Under the pieces are notes generated by a model, which was not told where the DNA came from, did no database searches, and saw only the letters and a program-made list of their open reading frames with translations. A stretch of DNA of 64,000 bases from Phialocephala subalpina (lineage: Eukaryota > Ascomycota > Leotiomycetes > Helotiales > Mollisiaceae): contig FJOG01000041.1 of the NCBI GenBank assembly GCA_900073065.1, positions 14,983-78,982 on the forward strand, written 5' to 3'. Shown here one piece after another: positions 10,744-22,739 of the stretch. Position 1 is the first letter of the stretch, and each line of letters opens with the position of its first letter. Made by a program: the position numbers and the translations under genes.

Positions 10744-12608
10744 TCAATCCGAAGACCTGCTAACGTTCAGTCCATATAGACCTCTCGACAAATCGAATGG
10801 AGCAAGGTCGATACCTGATGCCCCATGCCGCAAGGCGAAAAGGACCAACTCCTCCGCCGTTCGTTCCCTCGCCTCCGCATCTCCATGCTCGAGACCAACT
10901 CCTCCTTCTGCAAGCAAACGAATAGCCATCTCCCGGGCCTTGCTATATTTTTGGCATAAGTTTACAAAGCTGTGGTGCTGGGGACAAACACAGGAACTCG
11001 GGCCAGCGCCTTTCAACCGCAGCAAACGCATCATACCGAGGTTCTCACGGTACGCCGCTGCTGCGAGTGCTGTGCTGCAGAATCTGTGGGCGGAAAGGTC
11101 AAAGAAATGGACGTTGACATCTGCATCCTCTGCGATGAGCAGACGTGCGGTGTCCTCTCGTCGATGGTAGATGGCAGTGACAAGCGCGGTACTGAAATTG
11201 GGATGTCTGCGGTCGATGCCTCGTTCTAGGAGACGCCTGATGATACCGGTCCTTCCATGTTTAGCCGCCCAAGTAAGGGCCAACATATGTGGGTTTGGAC
11301 TCCTGCCCAAGTATTGGGTGTGGACGCCGTCATCTATCATCATGTCAAGGACTTCGACGTTCCCTATCCGAGCCGCGAGGAGGAAGATCTTCTCTAACAA
11401 GTGCCTGAACCCCGTTCGACGGTACCTGCGATGAGTTACTAGCAAGTCCACTGTCTCCAAGTCGCTCGCCTCGATTGCAGCTTCTATGCAGTCGAAACAT
11501 CCCCCATTGTCAAAGTTTACCTTCTGGAGTAGGACGTGAAGCCATCCTTGTGCCCAGCGAATGCAGCAACACTAGCAGCAGTTATGCCACAGAAACCAGC
11601 TTCATCAACATCCGCTCCGTGCTTGATGAGAAGCTTGACCGCTTTCACATTTCCACATCTCGAGGCAGCGATCAAAGGCTGTGAAAAGAACTTCGGTGTT
11701 ATATCCTCGGGGCACGGTTCACTGCTGCCAAAGGCGTAAAGCAATCGTCCAAGAACCAGGGGATCCTCTACAGAAGATGCTAGCACAAGTGCTCCTAGCT
11801 TGAGTTCTCCGAACATCCCATCAGACCAGGGATACAACGATCCATTATAATGTACTTCGAGAGCATACTGGTTGTCCACGAACAGCTCTCTATCGATCAA
11901 TGAATCGAGAAGCAGGCAGAGATTCTTAGGTGGTTTCATTCGCAGGTTTGGCCATGTAGGTGGAACTCCTCGATAAGTCGCGAGCCTTTGCCGCAAACCC
12001 AGTCTCATTCTCTATCCCGAATTCGTATAATTCCATACATGCATGCAACATCCAAGCAAGGCGACTACACTTCCCTCTCAGCGTCGCAAGCTCGAACAAC
12101 AAGTATCGACGATAAAGAGATCTAGACAAGTGTCTCGAGTATGGCTGCGGAGCTGTCTTTAAGTAGCCGCCCTTGAAGATTGCATTATCGACCTCGTAAT
12201 CGAACATCTCTGGACCAATTAGCTTGCCATACATCACATTCTTGGTGCTCGGAACATCCACGTACTGCTAACGAGCCTCAAGTTTGTAGTTCCATGCAAA
12301 CCAACAGCAGCAACCATGTCCGCCACCATGGTCGAGAACAGTTCCGCAGGTAAAACCATAGCAGGTAACGCCATAATAGTAGGTAAAGCCATAGCAGGCA
12401 AGGCTACACTAGGTAGAGCTATCCTAGCTTTCTGATCAACCTCGGGATCTTGCTCAAGCTCCTCTTCCGAGCTGCTAGGAGTCCTAGTTGGTGCCTCTTT
12501 AAGCGATTTGTATCGCTGCCAGATTCTCGAGTCGTGGCGCAGGAAAAAACTGTTGTCGTGCCTGAACTCGGCGAATGGCCACTGCGCCTTCAAGGTTAGG
12601 TACGCCAT
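10744..12608 (-). CDS. F-box-like / ankyrin-repeat protein (frame uncertain, possibly broken)
   Basis: Exon 1 (12608-12266) ends in an F-box-like stretch with LPAELFSTMV and NLRLVSKMFD. The latter is completed after a clear 56-nt intron (12265-12210, branch GCTAATT). Ankyrin repeats follow, for example PLIAASRCGNVKAVKLLIKH, LLAARIGNVEVLDMMIDDG, LALTWAAKHGRTGIIRRLLE and TALVTAIYHRREDTARLLI. Such proteins often act as substrate adaptors of SCF ubiquitin ligases or as protein scaffolds. Two joins are unresolved. One lies between about 12060 and 11950, where either an intron or a frameshift is needed. The other is near 11540, where the reading moves from FAGHKDG to QGWLHVLL with no splice signal, which points to a one-base indel. 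Just before the F-box sits a low-complexity run of five ALP/VLP tripeptides. Its neighbour downstream is the ubiquitin-like gene on the same strand. Confidence 0.6.
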
Positions 12609-12861
12609 GCGAGTGCATGAGAGTACGCAGCTTCACATCAAACTTTCGGGCTATCCTTGATCTTATATCGAGATTCATAGTTGTGACGAGTCATCATGAT
12701 GCAAGGGGATCAGGTCTCAGTCTGTAAGGCAGCGAGTGATATCCTTCAAGTCTAAGACACATTCCTCTTATTCCTTCTTTTCACGTGGCGTTGCTCTTTC
12801 TGTCACAACTCACATTCTCTTTCGTACATCAGACCAACTTTCAACCTCACCCACACCAACC

Positions 12862-15001
12862 TCAAAGTCCATACTCCTCAATCAACTTCTCCGCCCCCAT
12901 CGCCCCAATCAAATAAGCACTCGCCTGTGTATGTCCACTACAGCTTGTTAGCAAAATCCTTATCTCACTCTTCTCAACCCTCCCCTCCTCTCTGCACTCA
13001 CCTAATCAGCACAGGCGCAGCACTCATATCAACAACCCTCAACCCCGCCGTCCCCAGGACCTTAAAATCACTCCCAACGCACGTGCCCTCCTCCCCTTCC
13101 CTTCCCATCTTAACAGTCCCACAACCATGCCAAACAGGGATACTATTTTCCCTCACCAACTTCTCCAACTCCCTATCCTCATCTTCCCCAGTCCCAAGAT
13201 CCCCAGGACCTGCCAACCACCTCACAAATCCCTGCTTATACATCTCCGTACCCTCAAAGAAATGCACAACATCCCTAATACTCTCCTTCACAACCTTAAC
13301 ATCGAATCCAGTTGGATCGGTGAATGTTCCCAAATTCAACAATGGAGGATCAACAGGGTTAGAAGAGGAAATGCTGACTGAGCCATGAGATTGAGAATTC
13401 ATCTCAAACACCACAACACTCAAATACTCATATCCTTCCGGGATCTCCGCTTCGAGGGTAGGGGGGTAAATGGGCCCTCCAAACGCAGCCTCATAAGTAG
13501 GAGCCCCCTCTCTCTTCAAAAACTCTCGCTCCTTTTCTCCCAACGCCAAAAACTCTTTACTCTCATACAACCTCTCTACTTTATTGAACATCACAGCCAG
13601 CGTCTGGTTCTGCTTCTCTGCCTCGTCGACCTTCTGATCAACGATCTGCGAGCGAGAGAAAGCGATCCGCTCCCCGATTCCGTAGCCGGGCTTCATCAAA
13701 GCGGAAAAGAAGATAGCAGGATGGTCGAGAAGTTTTTGTCCCACTCCGTCTAGTTCGGCGATGATGGGGATCTTGTGTTCAGTGAGGGTTGAGGCGGGAC
13801 CGATTCCGGAGAGGAGGAGCAGTTTGGGGGTATCGATGGTGCCTGCTGAGAGGATGATTTCTTTGCTCGCGTACACTTTACATGTTCCCATTAGCCTATT
13901 TCTTTGCTTTTCCATCCGAGAAGAGGCTAGGGGAGAAGGGGTGAGAGGAAGGTGTGCCACCCACCCTTTCGGCCGTCAAGAAGCACAACACCAACAGCTC
14001 GTTTGCTTTCAAATAGCACCCTCGCAACTGGAGCATCTGTCCAGATCTCAAGATTATCAGGGACGGTCTTCAAGTTCGCCGAAGCACTTGTTGTTCTCAG
14101 ACCGTTCTCAGAACTCAACGGACTCATCCCAAGTCCGATCAAGTTTCCCGAATTCAAGTCTTTGTTGATTGAAACCTGGAATTTATTAGTATAGTACCCT
14201 TTGAGACGGGGATGGCGAAAAATAGGGGAGGGACTAACGCCAAGTTTTGGACCTTCAAGAATAAATTCTTTCACACCTTTCTCCCAGATCTTAGGGAAGC
14301 TGACACCCACCGGCCTAGAATCCTTATCAGAACTATTACCCAATCATGCGAGCGATGCGGCATAAGGGAGGGAGGGGAAGGAGGGGAAAGTACAAACCCA
14401 GCATGACCATGCCCGTCAAAACTCGGATCTGCGACGGACTTCAATCCCTCCTCTACCTCTACGTGATAATTCTCAATCTACCACTCCCATCAGCAACTCC
14501 CATCTTCTTCCTTTTTAAAAAGGAAAAGAAAACAAAAAGAACATCGAGAAAACAAACCTCGTTAAGATGACGACGTGTATTCTCCCACCCCCACCCATCA
14601 TCTCCAACAATCTCAGCCCAAGAATCGTAATCCTCTTTACACCCACACAACCACACCATGAAGTTAATCAAGCTACTCCCTCCTAGACCTTTACCTCTAG
14701 CATACGGTAACACCCTACCATTTAATCCTTTCTGCTCTACAGCCATATACCCATGGTCCAATTCTGGGTTTGTGGACGCGAGAGAGTACCTATCTGACGG
14801 ATTACGGAGATTAGGGGAGGAGGAGTGGGAGGGTCCCGCTTCGATGACTAGAACTCGAGGTTTGGAAGGACGAGATGCGAGGCGTGAAGCGAGGAGGAGG
14901 GCTGAGGTTCCGCCTTGTACTTGTTAGTGTGAATGCTTAAGGAGAGGAGATGGAGGAACAAACAAACCTCCTACGATGATAAAGTCAGCTGTTGGTTCCA
15001 T
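12862..15001 (-). CDS. GMC-family FAD oxidoreductase
   Basis: Seven exons (15001-14968, 14913-14558, 14477-14398, 14314-14239, 14175-13961, 13895-13002, 12937-12862) sum to 576 aa with consistent phases. The dinucleotide-binding motif FIIVGGGTSALLLASRL opens the protein. GKGLGGSSLINFMVW is the first GMC signature. KEIILSAGTIDTPKLLLLSG is the second. The C-terminal catalytic region has WHGCGTVKMG and, after the last intron, HTQASAYLIGAMGAEKL, which give the usual His pair. There is no signal peptide, so an intracellular alcohol or aldehyde oxidase/dehydrogenase role is likely, as in metabolite tailoring, rather than a secreted glucose oxidase. The last exon is 76 nt and is essential for the second His. 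Intron 5 (13960-13896) uses a weak GTGGCA donor. Several introns exceed 60 nt. Confidence 0.9.
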
Positions 15002-15314
15002 ATCTATGCAAGAAAATTCCGAATTGTCTCTGTAGTCAATGGGTGGTCTTTTGCTGCTGAAAAGCAAGTGTAAATAAAGGGGGCGACGGAAGACATTTTA
15101 TTTATGAAATCTTCGATCGGCAGAAGGCATTCATTCAATCATACTAAGCCAGGTAGCAGATCTGTCAATGGACTGGTGACCAGCTGAAGAATGATAGCCT
15201 TTCATCACGCAAATGACTTCAATTCCATGATCCTTGTTGCATTCATCGCGTTGTCAGGTATTTGAAGATGGTGGGGTACGCGAATTTAGATCAAGATGGG
15301 AATTTAATCCCACT

Positions 15315-15343
15315 CCCATCACATCCCATCACATCCCATCACA
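15315..15343. repeat. (CCCATCACAT)3 tandem repeat
   Basis: Nearly three perfect decamer copies, about 310 bp upstream of the GMC oxidoreductase start. No function is evident. Confidence 0.9.
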
Positions 15344-15425
15344 ATCAAGCTACGCCAGGCTTTGGTATGTCCGAATCTAGAATATGCTGCTTTAGTCAAT
15401 CAGAGATACCTAAGTAATACTCACC

Positions 15426-15446
15426 GCTCGGTGCTCGGTGCTCGGT
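15426..15446. repeat. (GCTCGGT)3 tandem repeat
   Basis: Three perfect heptamer copies in the same intergenic region. No function is evident. Confidence 0.9.
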
Positions 15447-16476
15447 GGTTAAAGACAACGCAAAAAGAGAAGCATGACAAATCATTAATCAACCCCAGAA
15501 TTCAGGAAAGCTTCAACCGATTCTTAGTACCCGAACTGTAAGCCTGCAGGAAACCGAATCATAATTGGAAGTCCACAAGTCCGCAACTTGGCGGAGAACC
15601 AGAGTCCTAGACAGCAAGCGGCCGACATGACATTTACCAGCTACAGCCGGCGCAGGGGTGCGAAAGGCGAATGCAGCCCTACCCCACCATCCACTTACCT
15701 CTCGACAAGGAAGATTTAAATGCAGATGATGTTAAGGCATTTGAGATGAATGGGTTGCTGTTGATGAAGGATGAGGTGAGCAAGCAGTGAGAAGGGGATG
15801 TGAGATATCGGTGTCGAGTGCTTGGTACGTGGGTTGCTGACTTCCCCTCTCCTTGATATGGTATCTCACAGCTGACAACAACAGACGGCAGTCAGGTACG
15901 GCTCATGCTTGAGAAAGTACCTACTAGGCGGGGACATCGAGGAGCATGGGTTGTGCATGCAGAGGGAGCAGAATATCTAGGACAGAGCGCCACTCGAGCC
16001 ACTTGCCCACTCGATTTTCATAACAAATCACCAAGTCACGCATTTCACCGTCCATCAAAGCGAAACATCAATTTCTGTATCAAAGATATCCTTCTTTCGT
16101 CCCCCATCAAATTTGATATCAGACTGCTGCACATACAAACACCAACAATCGCAACCGCAACGCAAGCCATGCAATAAGAAACCCCAGGTATTTCGTCCCC
16201 AAAGGATAGCTCGCAAACGCAAAAGAGATAAAAAACGAAAAGGAAAAGCTGTCAGAAACACATCATAATACAATCATGAGGTCATGCTAGCCCGCCCTGT
16301 TCATAATCCTTGCTCCGATCAATCTAGCTCGAGAGCATCGCATCGCATCGTACCTCGTACCAATGTTCGTGTCTATCCTCCATTTCGTAATATCACTGCT
16401 TCCACCCTTCGTCAACCGCGCCCATTATGTCCACCGAGTGTGTGTGAGGGTTTTGGAGTAGTTGATCAAGACCCAT

Positions 16477-17753
16477 TTACGTGGAGATCAATGGCTCCTC
16501 CTCAGTCTTCAAGGCACTGGCGGTCTCTCCAACCGGAGGTGCAGACTTGAACTCCTCCTTTGGTGCCTCAGGGAAGTCCTCAGCCTTGTATGCTGAAGGA
16601 GCGTTCTCCTTCTTCACCTCTGGAGCTGGCTTGGAAGAGAGAGTGGGTGAGACGGAACGTCCGCGAGCATTGCCAATATATTCCTGTGCCTTCGCAGAGT
16701 AGTCGCTGACAAAGCCCTTTGTAGTCTCGGTGGCTCGTGCGGCGTGCTGGCCAGCGAGGGCCTTGACTTGTTCAGTTTGTTGGTTGATGACCTTGGTGGC
16801 ATTGGCGACATGGTGATCGATGAGCTCTTGGTTGGTCTTGTAGATGAGGGGTGCGAGGAAGAGGATGGAGGTCGAGATGAGGGAAAGGCCCCAGAATGGA
16901 ACGACCTTGATTAAGTAGTAGGAGAGGTAGGCACCGAGGAAAGCCTGCAAGAGAATTAGCACAATGATGTCAGACATTAGAAAAATTGCTTACAGCAGAC
17001 GAAAAGAACAGGTTCTCTGCGTAGATGATCTGCTGAGCCTCAATGATGAAGAAGTTGAGCAATTCATGGACATCGCCAATCAAAGCGTTCAAGGTCTCCT
17101 TGGAAACGGTATAGTACTTCTTTGGGCGAATTTGGGAGGCAAGGCCAGTGGAAAAGAGAGCCTTTCCAACGCCTTCAGCCAGGACAGTGATACCTAGAAT
17201 CATATACGAAAGCTTGAAGGCGTATCTGATGATGTCAAGATATCGGGCGGCGAAGATGAAGAGTACGACAGTGGCATAGGCGATTCCGGAAGCTCTGGGG
17301 TTCTTCCATGACAGCAGGCTGCCAAAGAAGGAGTGGTAGTGGGTGAGTGGTTGTCCGGTAGCGGCAGGTGTGGAAGGTGTCTGTCTCGAAGCTGCGAGGT
17401 TGGAGAATTCAGCAGAGGTCTTTGCGTGCTGATCCTTGATGTTGTCCGCAACAGGCCCTATTCAATGTTTATCAGTCTTGTTCCACCCTCGCAGATAAGG
17501 CCAATGCATACCGTTGGTGACACTCTGGGTTATGGGGTGATTCTTGATAGCATCGGCGGCGGCAGAGGCATCTGGACAGGTTGTCAGTTGTGTTGGGGAT
17601 AGCTATGGAGCTTCGAACTGTTGTTTCAAGTGTCAGCGATGTGAAAACAGCGATGGGATGGCGGAAGCTATCACGAACCTTACTATTCCTGATGGTTGAC
17701 CCGTTCTGTGTCTCGATGGACGGAACGGCGGTATCGGGGTGAATGTCAGACAT
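16477..17753 (-). CDS. Reticulon-domain ER-shaping protein
   Basis: Four exons (17753-17684, 17571-17512, 17457-16994, 16944-16477) give 353 aa in frame. The reticulon homology domain starts with LLSWKNPRASGIAYATVVL, followed by two long hydrophobic hairpins: one around YAFKLSYMILGITVLAEGVG and one around FLGAYLSYYLIKVVPFWGLSL. This is the hallmark of reticulons, which wedge into the cytosolic leaflet and curve ER tubules. A short hydrophilic N-terminus and a Lys/Glu/Pro-rich tail flank the domain. The tail contains the amphipathic-looking segment NQELIDHHVANATKVINQQT. It is a conserved housekeeping gene. The N-terminal intron 1 donor (17683) is inferred. Codon use and intron size look normal. 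Confidence 0.93.
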
Positions 17754-18958
17754 GTTTGAGGAGCTCTCAATGAACTGATCCGATTGTTGAAAGTGGAGAT
17801 ATGCTGCAGGAGCTGCTGAATCTGCGGGTGCGATGAGCTGGTGCTGTTGATGGCAGGGCGATGGTATTTATTGCTCTGGAGCAAGAGAATACGTCGTCGT
17901 GGGGATTGGGTTGGGTTGCTTTTTCCTGTGCGGGATTGGAAGCGTTGACGACGGCGATGCAGGTTTGTGGGTGGTGTTTTGGCACATGAATTTATTAAGG
18001 GAGAAAGTGCTCCTGGCTCCGATCGGGTTAGCGCTGCGTCACGCGAGCTCTGGCAGGTTTCTCGTTTCTGTGGCGCTATGACGTTTGGCTACAGAGTTGA
18101 TCGAGCAAACAACACCAGAAACATTTCCGACATTCAGGATTTGATTACTTTTATATCTTCATGACGCATCATTGTCCGCGTACATAGCTGATGTCAAAGC
18201 CATACAATACGTCAATCGTGGTCTCTTCAAAGCTGAAGACAGATCGTGCTTTCCTTTTCGGCTTCATGTTTTGTTTACTTTGACATTTGGCATGTGATGC
18301 GGTCAGGCAGAAGAGTTATGTCTCTTGGTGTGCATCCGGTGACGAGGCCTATCAGCAGTGATTCTGAGTCACAATGAAGTTATCTTATGGATTTTTGAGC
18401 TTCTGGAAGCTGTTCTGATAGAGAAGGAGCTGCCACGGCGTTGAAAGGGGGAGGCCAACAGTCTTTCTGCGCATGGAAGTTTCTAAGTGCTCAGATGTGC
18501 TTAGACATCGTGTATTGTTTAGAACACCCAAACATCGCCATTTCATCAGGTGCTTTCGTGCTTTTCGTTTGGTCAAGTTTCAAAAAGAGGCGTAAAGTAC
18601 TCTAATAATCAGAGCATATCACGATGAAGTGCCACGGTACCAAAGGCTATATTTCACCCTCGTCCTTTGATTTTACCAGTTTGAAGGCTTTTTATGATAT
18701 TGTACACTCGAGCTATGCCAAAAGAAAAACGACAGACCAAAGTACCAAAAACCCAAGGACATTCACGAGGACCTGAACCCCATCAACTTGAGCAAGGAAG
18801 GAGCCACAATCGAATGAACCACTGAGCTGCTATCAAATACTCCCGGAAGTCCTAGGTCAGGTTCTTTAGCAAAGTACCTCCCCTCCTAGGACACTGATGC
18901 TGCCCTGTATCGCAATTTTAACACCGGGAGCCAGGAGTAACATACTAGGATTCAGGCT
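17754..18958. other. intergenic, about 1.2 kb
   Basis: Contains the reticulon promoter and the region upstream of the STAND remnant. The short open frames carry no domain. Nothing else was recognised. Confidence 0.5.
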
Positions 18959-19905
18959 ATGTCTAGCCTTGAAATCATCGGTGTCGTGGCTAGCATTACA
19001 CAGCTGGCTGGAGGAATCTATCAAATTTCCAAAACCTAGTACGAGGTTTGCAACGCGATATTCACCGCCGAAGCCGACCTTGAAACTTTCTCTCGAGAAT
19101 TGGTTCTTCTATCAATGTTTTTTGATGGAAGGAAGCTCAGGTACATCGATCAATTGTACTGGCTCACTGTCAGAATCATAGGGGACTGTGCCACGATATG
19201 TACCAAAATTGACCACATCCTGCAAAGTCTGCGGGCGAAAACTGTTTGGAGCAAGTTGAAGTGGCATTATGAGGGGAAGGAGATCCAAACATTGGTGAAT
19301 CGGCTGATCAGCTTGAAGATCAGCTTAACGTCCAGTGCGGGATCTTGGGGAGTCTGACGAGGCACTAGGTGGCGTCGCCAAGGGCAGTACCAGTTCGATC
19401 AAAATATGACAAATGTAGTGCTGTCAAGGGAGACTTTGGAAGAAATAGGTCACGCTTGGGAGAAGCTCACGAAACTTCTGACCCCACAAGACCACGATAT
19501 CTTCACGAGCATCTCTGTTCTTTCACACTCGGAGATGGAGTCTCGACTTCCATACGATCGATCCCACGATATTGCCACAGTCAATCAGCTCTCACAGTCT
19601 GCACAAAACGTCACAAGTCGAGATCCCAAAGCCAAAGAATCCTTTATTCGCCGGACGTCCTTGATCTCGACTGGCTTGAGAAACAATTCGCCAAGACTAT
19701 GGCGGATGATGCCAATTGTCGATGGTTCAAATTGACTTTCGAGAAAGCGCCACGGGAGGATGAATCGGAAGGCGGTGAGATATCTGATGATGGGTTTGGG
19801 TCTGAGATCGAGGCTCTGCACGAAGTGGAAGATGAAAAGGATGAGACGAAGAGCTTTGACCCGCACTCTCAATCTCCCAGCCTTGCCTGGACTTTCGTTG
19901 GTTGA
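18959..19905 (+). pseudogene. Fungal STAND-type N-terminal domain gene, decayed
   Basis: The frame starting at ATG 18959 reads MSSLEIIGVVASITQLAGG and then AIFTAEADLETFSRELVLLS. This is the helical N-terminal domain found on many fungal NACHT/ankyrin (NLR-like) proteins. A TAG at 19037-19039 interrupts it after only 26 codons, and the same frame resumes at once. A second stop lies at about 19355. Homology-like reading then continues (ETLEEIGHAWEKL) and finally shifts frame to DVLDLDWLEKQFAKT before a Glu/Asp-rich end. No nucleotide-binding or repeat region is visible. It is a dead, truncated member of the self/non-self recognition repertoire. An intact relative-like gene sits at 24151. That the two are paralogs is an inference. 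Confidence 0.65.
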
Positions 19906-21495
19906 GGTGCCCATCTCGGCCCGGCCCAGCCTAGTATAGGCAAAGTAAGACTCGGGGATTGAGAGCGCTACTCATGACCGCACCACGGCCGCACCTCATA
20001 CCTCGCAACAAGATTACATGCAACGATCGAGCCCAAAGGACCACTTCGCCCAAGATATCTCATCCAATGTCAAAACACGAGCCTCATTCTATAATATCGA
20101 CTCCGCTAACACTACCGTTATACTGTTGGACCTCTTTGAATCTCGACATGAGGCGTTGTCAGCTTCACTTTATCCGCGCAACTAGCTCCGCTTTCACATA
20201 TTGCCCTGCAATTCGGCATCTGGTCAAGGCTGCTTGTTACTTGCATGGTGAGGATTAACCGTGTATTGCCATCATGCTAAGCTCTCTTTACCCGTATATC
20301 GCCTATTACTTGTTGTATGTCGAGGCCACTTTACATACACAATATCACGGATGTGCTTGATATCTGGACTCAGACCAATGTTACGGATACTAAAAATGGT
20401 TCTTCTCTTCTCTCATCTTCCCTTTTTCCTCCTCCCCTTTCTTCTTGGACTTCAGTTGGGCCTGATAGAAGTGAAATAGATCTGAAATTGCGCCGTCTGC
20501 ATCGGCAAGGCTGTCTCGAAGGACAAAATCAATAAGCTCTTGAATAAGCTTGATTTTGCAAGCATATCTAAATCACGCACGAGATCAAATATGAGTGGAG
20601 GACAGATGGGGCGAAGTAGTTGGAGATGGATGTGGAAAAGGGGGAATATAGCCTATTTGTTGATCATGGTGGGGTAGATGGCGGGGTTTCCTGGTGCGTA
20701 TTTGGGATTCTAATGGCTGCATATCGGCCGCTACTGTTATAGACTTCAATGAGAACAGATTAAAGGATCTTTCTCTTCTTCTGGCCAAAGTCTCGATTGA
20801 AACTTTCGTTGTGAGTTTGTTTGCATTTGTGTTTCTCATAGAGCGAAAGCACTATTTTGATCGGGACATTGAAATCCAAAAACAGCGGTAAAGTTAATAT
20901 AAAGGTCTATTTGAGCCAAATTCGAAGTTATCGACACACATTTTTCGACCCTTCAAGTTTTGTAACAATTGTTTCATTTGTTGTGTTATTCGTCAAATAG
21001 ACTTCTCCTGAATTCTGTTGCCTTGAGCTCCCCATTCGTCTCGCTATTCGCTAGCTTAGCGAGGTACTTCTCTCCCCTTTCCTCGTGCAACCCTAGTCGC
21101 CTACCTCACACTTCCAGTATCTGGAATTCTGAAGACGAGATAAAGATCAACCTCATCTCTTCTTCGATATGTGAGCACCTCAAAGCATTATGCGGAGTTT
21201 TGAGGGTCACGGGGTATGACGCAGATATGCATAACAGCGCCGTGGCAGATGCATCCTAGCGGGCTGACGACTCAAGCATTTGCTTATTTTCCCACTTCCC
21301 CGCCTTCAACTTCAATCCTTATCTCCTCCAATCTTCCCAAACTCAACTCAACCCTTAAACCATATCTCTAGTAAGTGAGGCTCCCTTACCAATCCCTCAT
21401 TCTTCAGCATCTTTTCGCATCAAAAACGCACAAGCTCTGCGAAATCAGGCTGACAATCCCCAAGGCAACAACACGCGACATCAACAAACAACAAG
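19906..21495. other. intergenic, about 1.6 kb
   Basis: No gene is supported. Short open frames occur around 19960-20540, and a CT-rich stretch lies near 20400-20450. The last 200 bp before 21496 is pyrimidine-rich, as fungal 5' leaders often are, and may be the leader of the next gene. Confidence 0.45.
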
Positions 21496-21934
21496 ATGTT
21501 CCAACAAATCATCGCCCAACTACTACTCGTCTCCCTGGCAATGGCCGAGGAGACCCTCACCACTGCCTCGCATGGCAATTCTTGGAAGTATGGCACTGGT
21601 GGAGGAGTTCTCGGATTCGCTGTTTTGATATTGGACATTATGTGCTGGAGTCAGTTGCCCTTCCTTTCCTCTTACGTCCTCTGCCAACCTCCCTTCTTGA
21701 AGCTATCTGCTAGGAGGTGTGATGAGCAGATAGGATGAGAAATTATGATATGCTTCAGTGTGCTGACGAAATGTGCCAACAGTGGAAGTCCTCAAGTCCA
21801 ACCGCCCACCCTCCCACAAGCTCCTCTGGTGCGTCGGCGTATTCCTATTCCCGATCGTAGGATTGGTTGTCTACTGGTTGTTCTCGGAGCGTGAGAAGCA
21901 TGCTGGCAGTGGTGGATATGAGCCTATTGTGTAG
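21496..21934 (+). CDS. Small membrane protein with PLDc_N-like domain
   Basis: Two exons (21496-21649, 21783-21934) give 101 aa with a 133-nt intron. The N-terminus MFQQIIAQLLLVSLAMAEE looks like a cleavable signal peptide. Two transmembrane segments follow: GGGVLGFAVLILDIMCW and LLWCVGVFLFPIVGLVVYWL. The pattern ILDI...EVLKSNRPPSHKLLW...FPIVGLVVYWLFS matches the phospholipase-D-nuclease N-terminal (PLDc_N) module, a membrane hairpin often found alone in fungal proteins of unknown role. The tail is short and charged. No catalytic domain follows. Location in the ER or cell membrane is inferred. Confidence 0.8.
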
Positions 21935-22739
21935 ATGATCGATCTGCGAGTAAGCTTGGAGTGGAGTGGAGGCAGGTTGGAGTTTGCAGTTGGTGTTGTC
22001 GAGAAGGGGATCGCGCTTGAAAAGCGAAATAGGGGCTAGAACATACTGGTGTACTGGGATATATTGTATGGACGAACAATCAGATGGAATGCGCTTGGGC
22101 AAACGAGTTTCGGTGTTTTGGATTTTCTTTCATGGCTGAGCAAGCTTCGGCGGGGGCGTATGTGCATAGCATCATGTTTGGAGAAGGCCTTCAAGGAGAT
22201 ATCCGAAGGAGAGCTATCCAAGTGGCCCGGAATCTTAACAATGCTATTGCGATTCGAATGCTTATGTTTGCAACTGCAGTTTCGTGAATCCACTTTTGAT
22301 TATCTGGTACGATAATCCACAGTTGATTTAGTCGAGCTCGTTGGAAAGAGCTTGGGGCAAATTATTTTCATACTCTCAGCAAGCTTTCATTTTGCAGAAG
22401 TTCTCGCGAGGTGCTTACCTGTCGAGACATGAGATCATCCTGGCCCCAGAACGCAAAAGTGCCAAAAGCGTAAAGCTACGGTGGGAGTCATCGCCTTTCC
22501 ACGAGTACTGTCACTAGCAAAATGGGAATCACAAAACAGCTTCACAACGAATATAGAATTGGGCACTGACTCAATACTGCGAGAAGAGTCACAGGATACC
22601 TACCATGGGCATTAAGATGGCAGCTAGATTTCTTCCCACTGATCTTCTTCATCATCACAACTATCTGCCTTTTGAACCCCTTCATACCCGAAACACAGAA
22701 CAGCATAAGTACTGTCCAACACCCATCTTCAAAACAATC
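21935..22739. other. intergenic, about 0.8 kb
   Basis: Lies between two plus-strand small genes. Short open frames on both strands show no domain. No repeats were seen. Confidence 0.45.

Larger units (their letters stand above)
15002..16476. other. intergenic, about 1.5 kb
   Basis: Upstream of the GMC gene and downstream of the reticulon gene. Two short tandem repeats (15315-15343 and 15426-15446) are present. Small open frames have no recognisable motif. No tRNA or transposon was seen. Confidence 0.5.
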
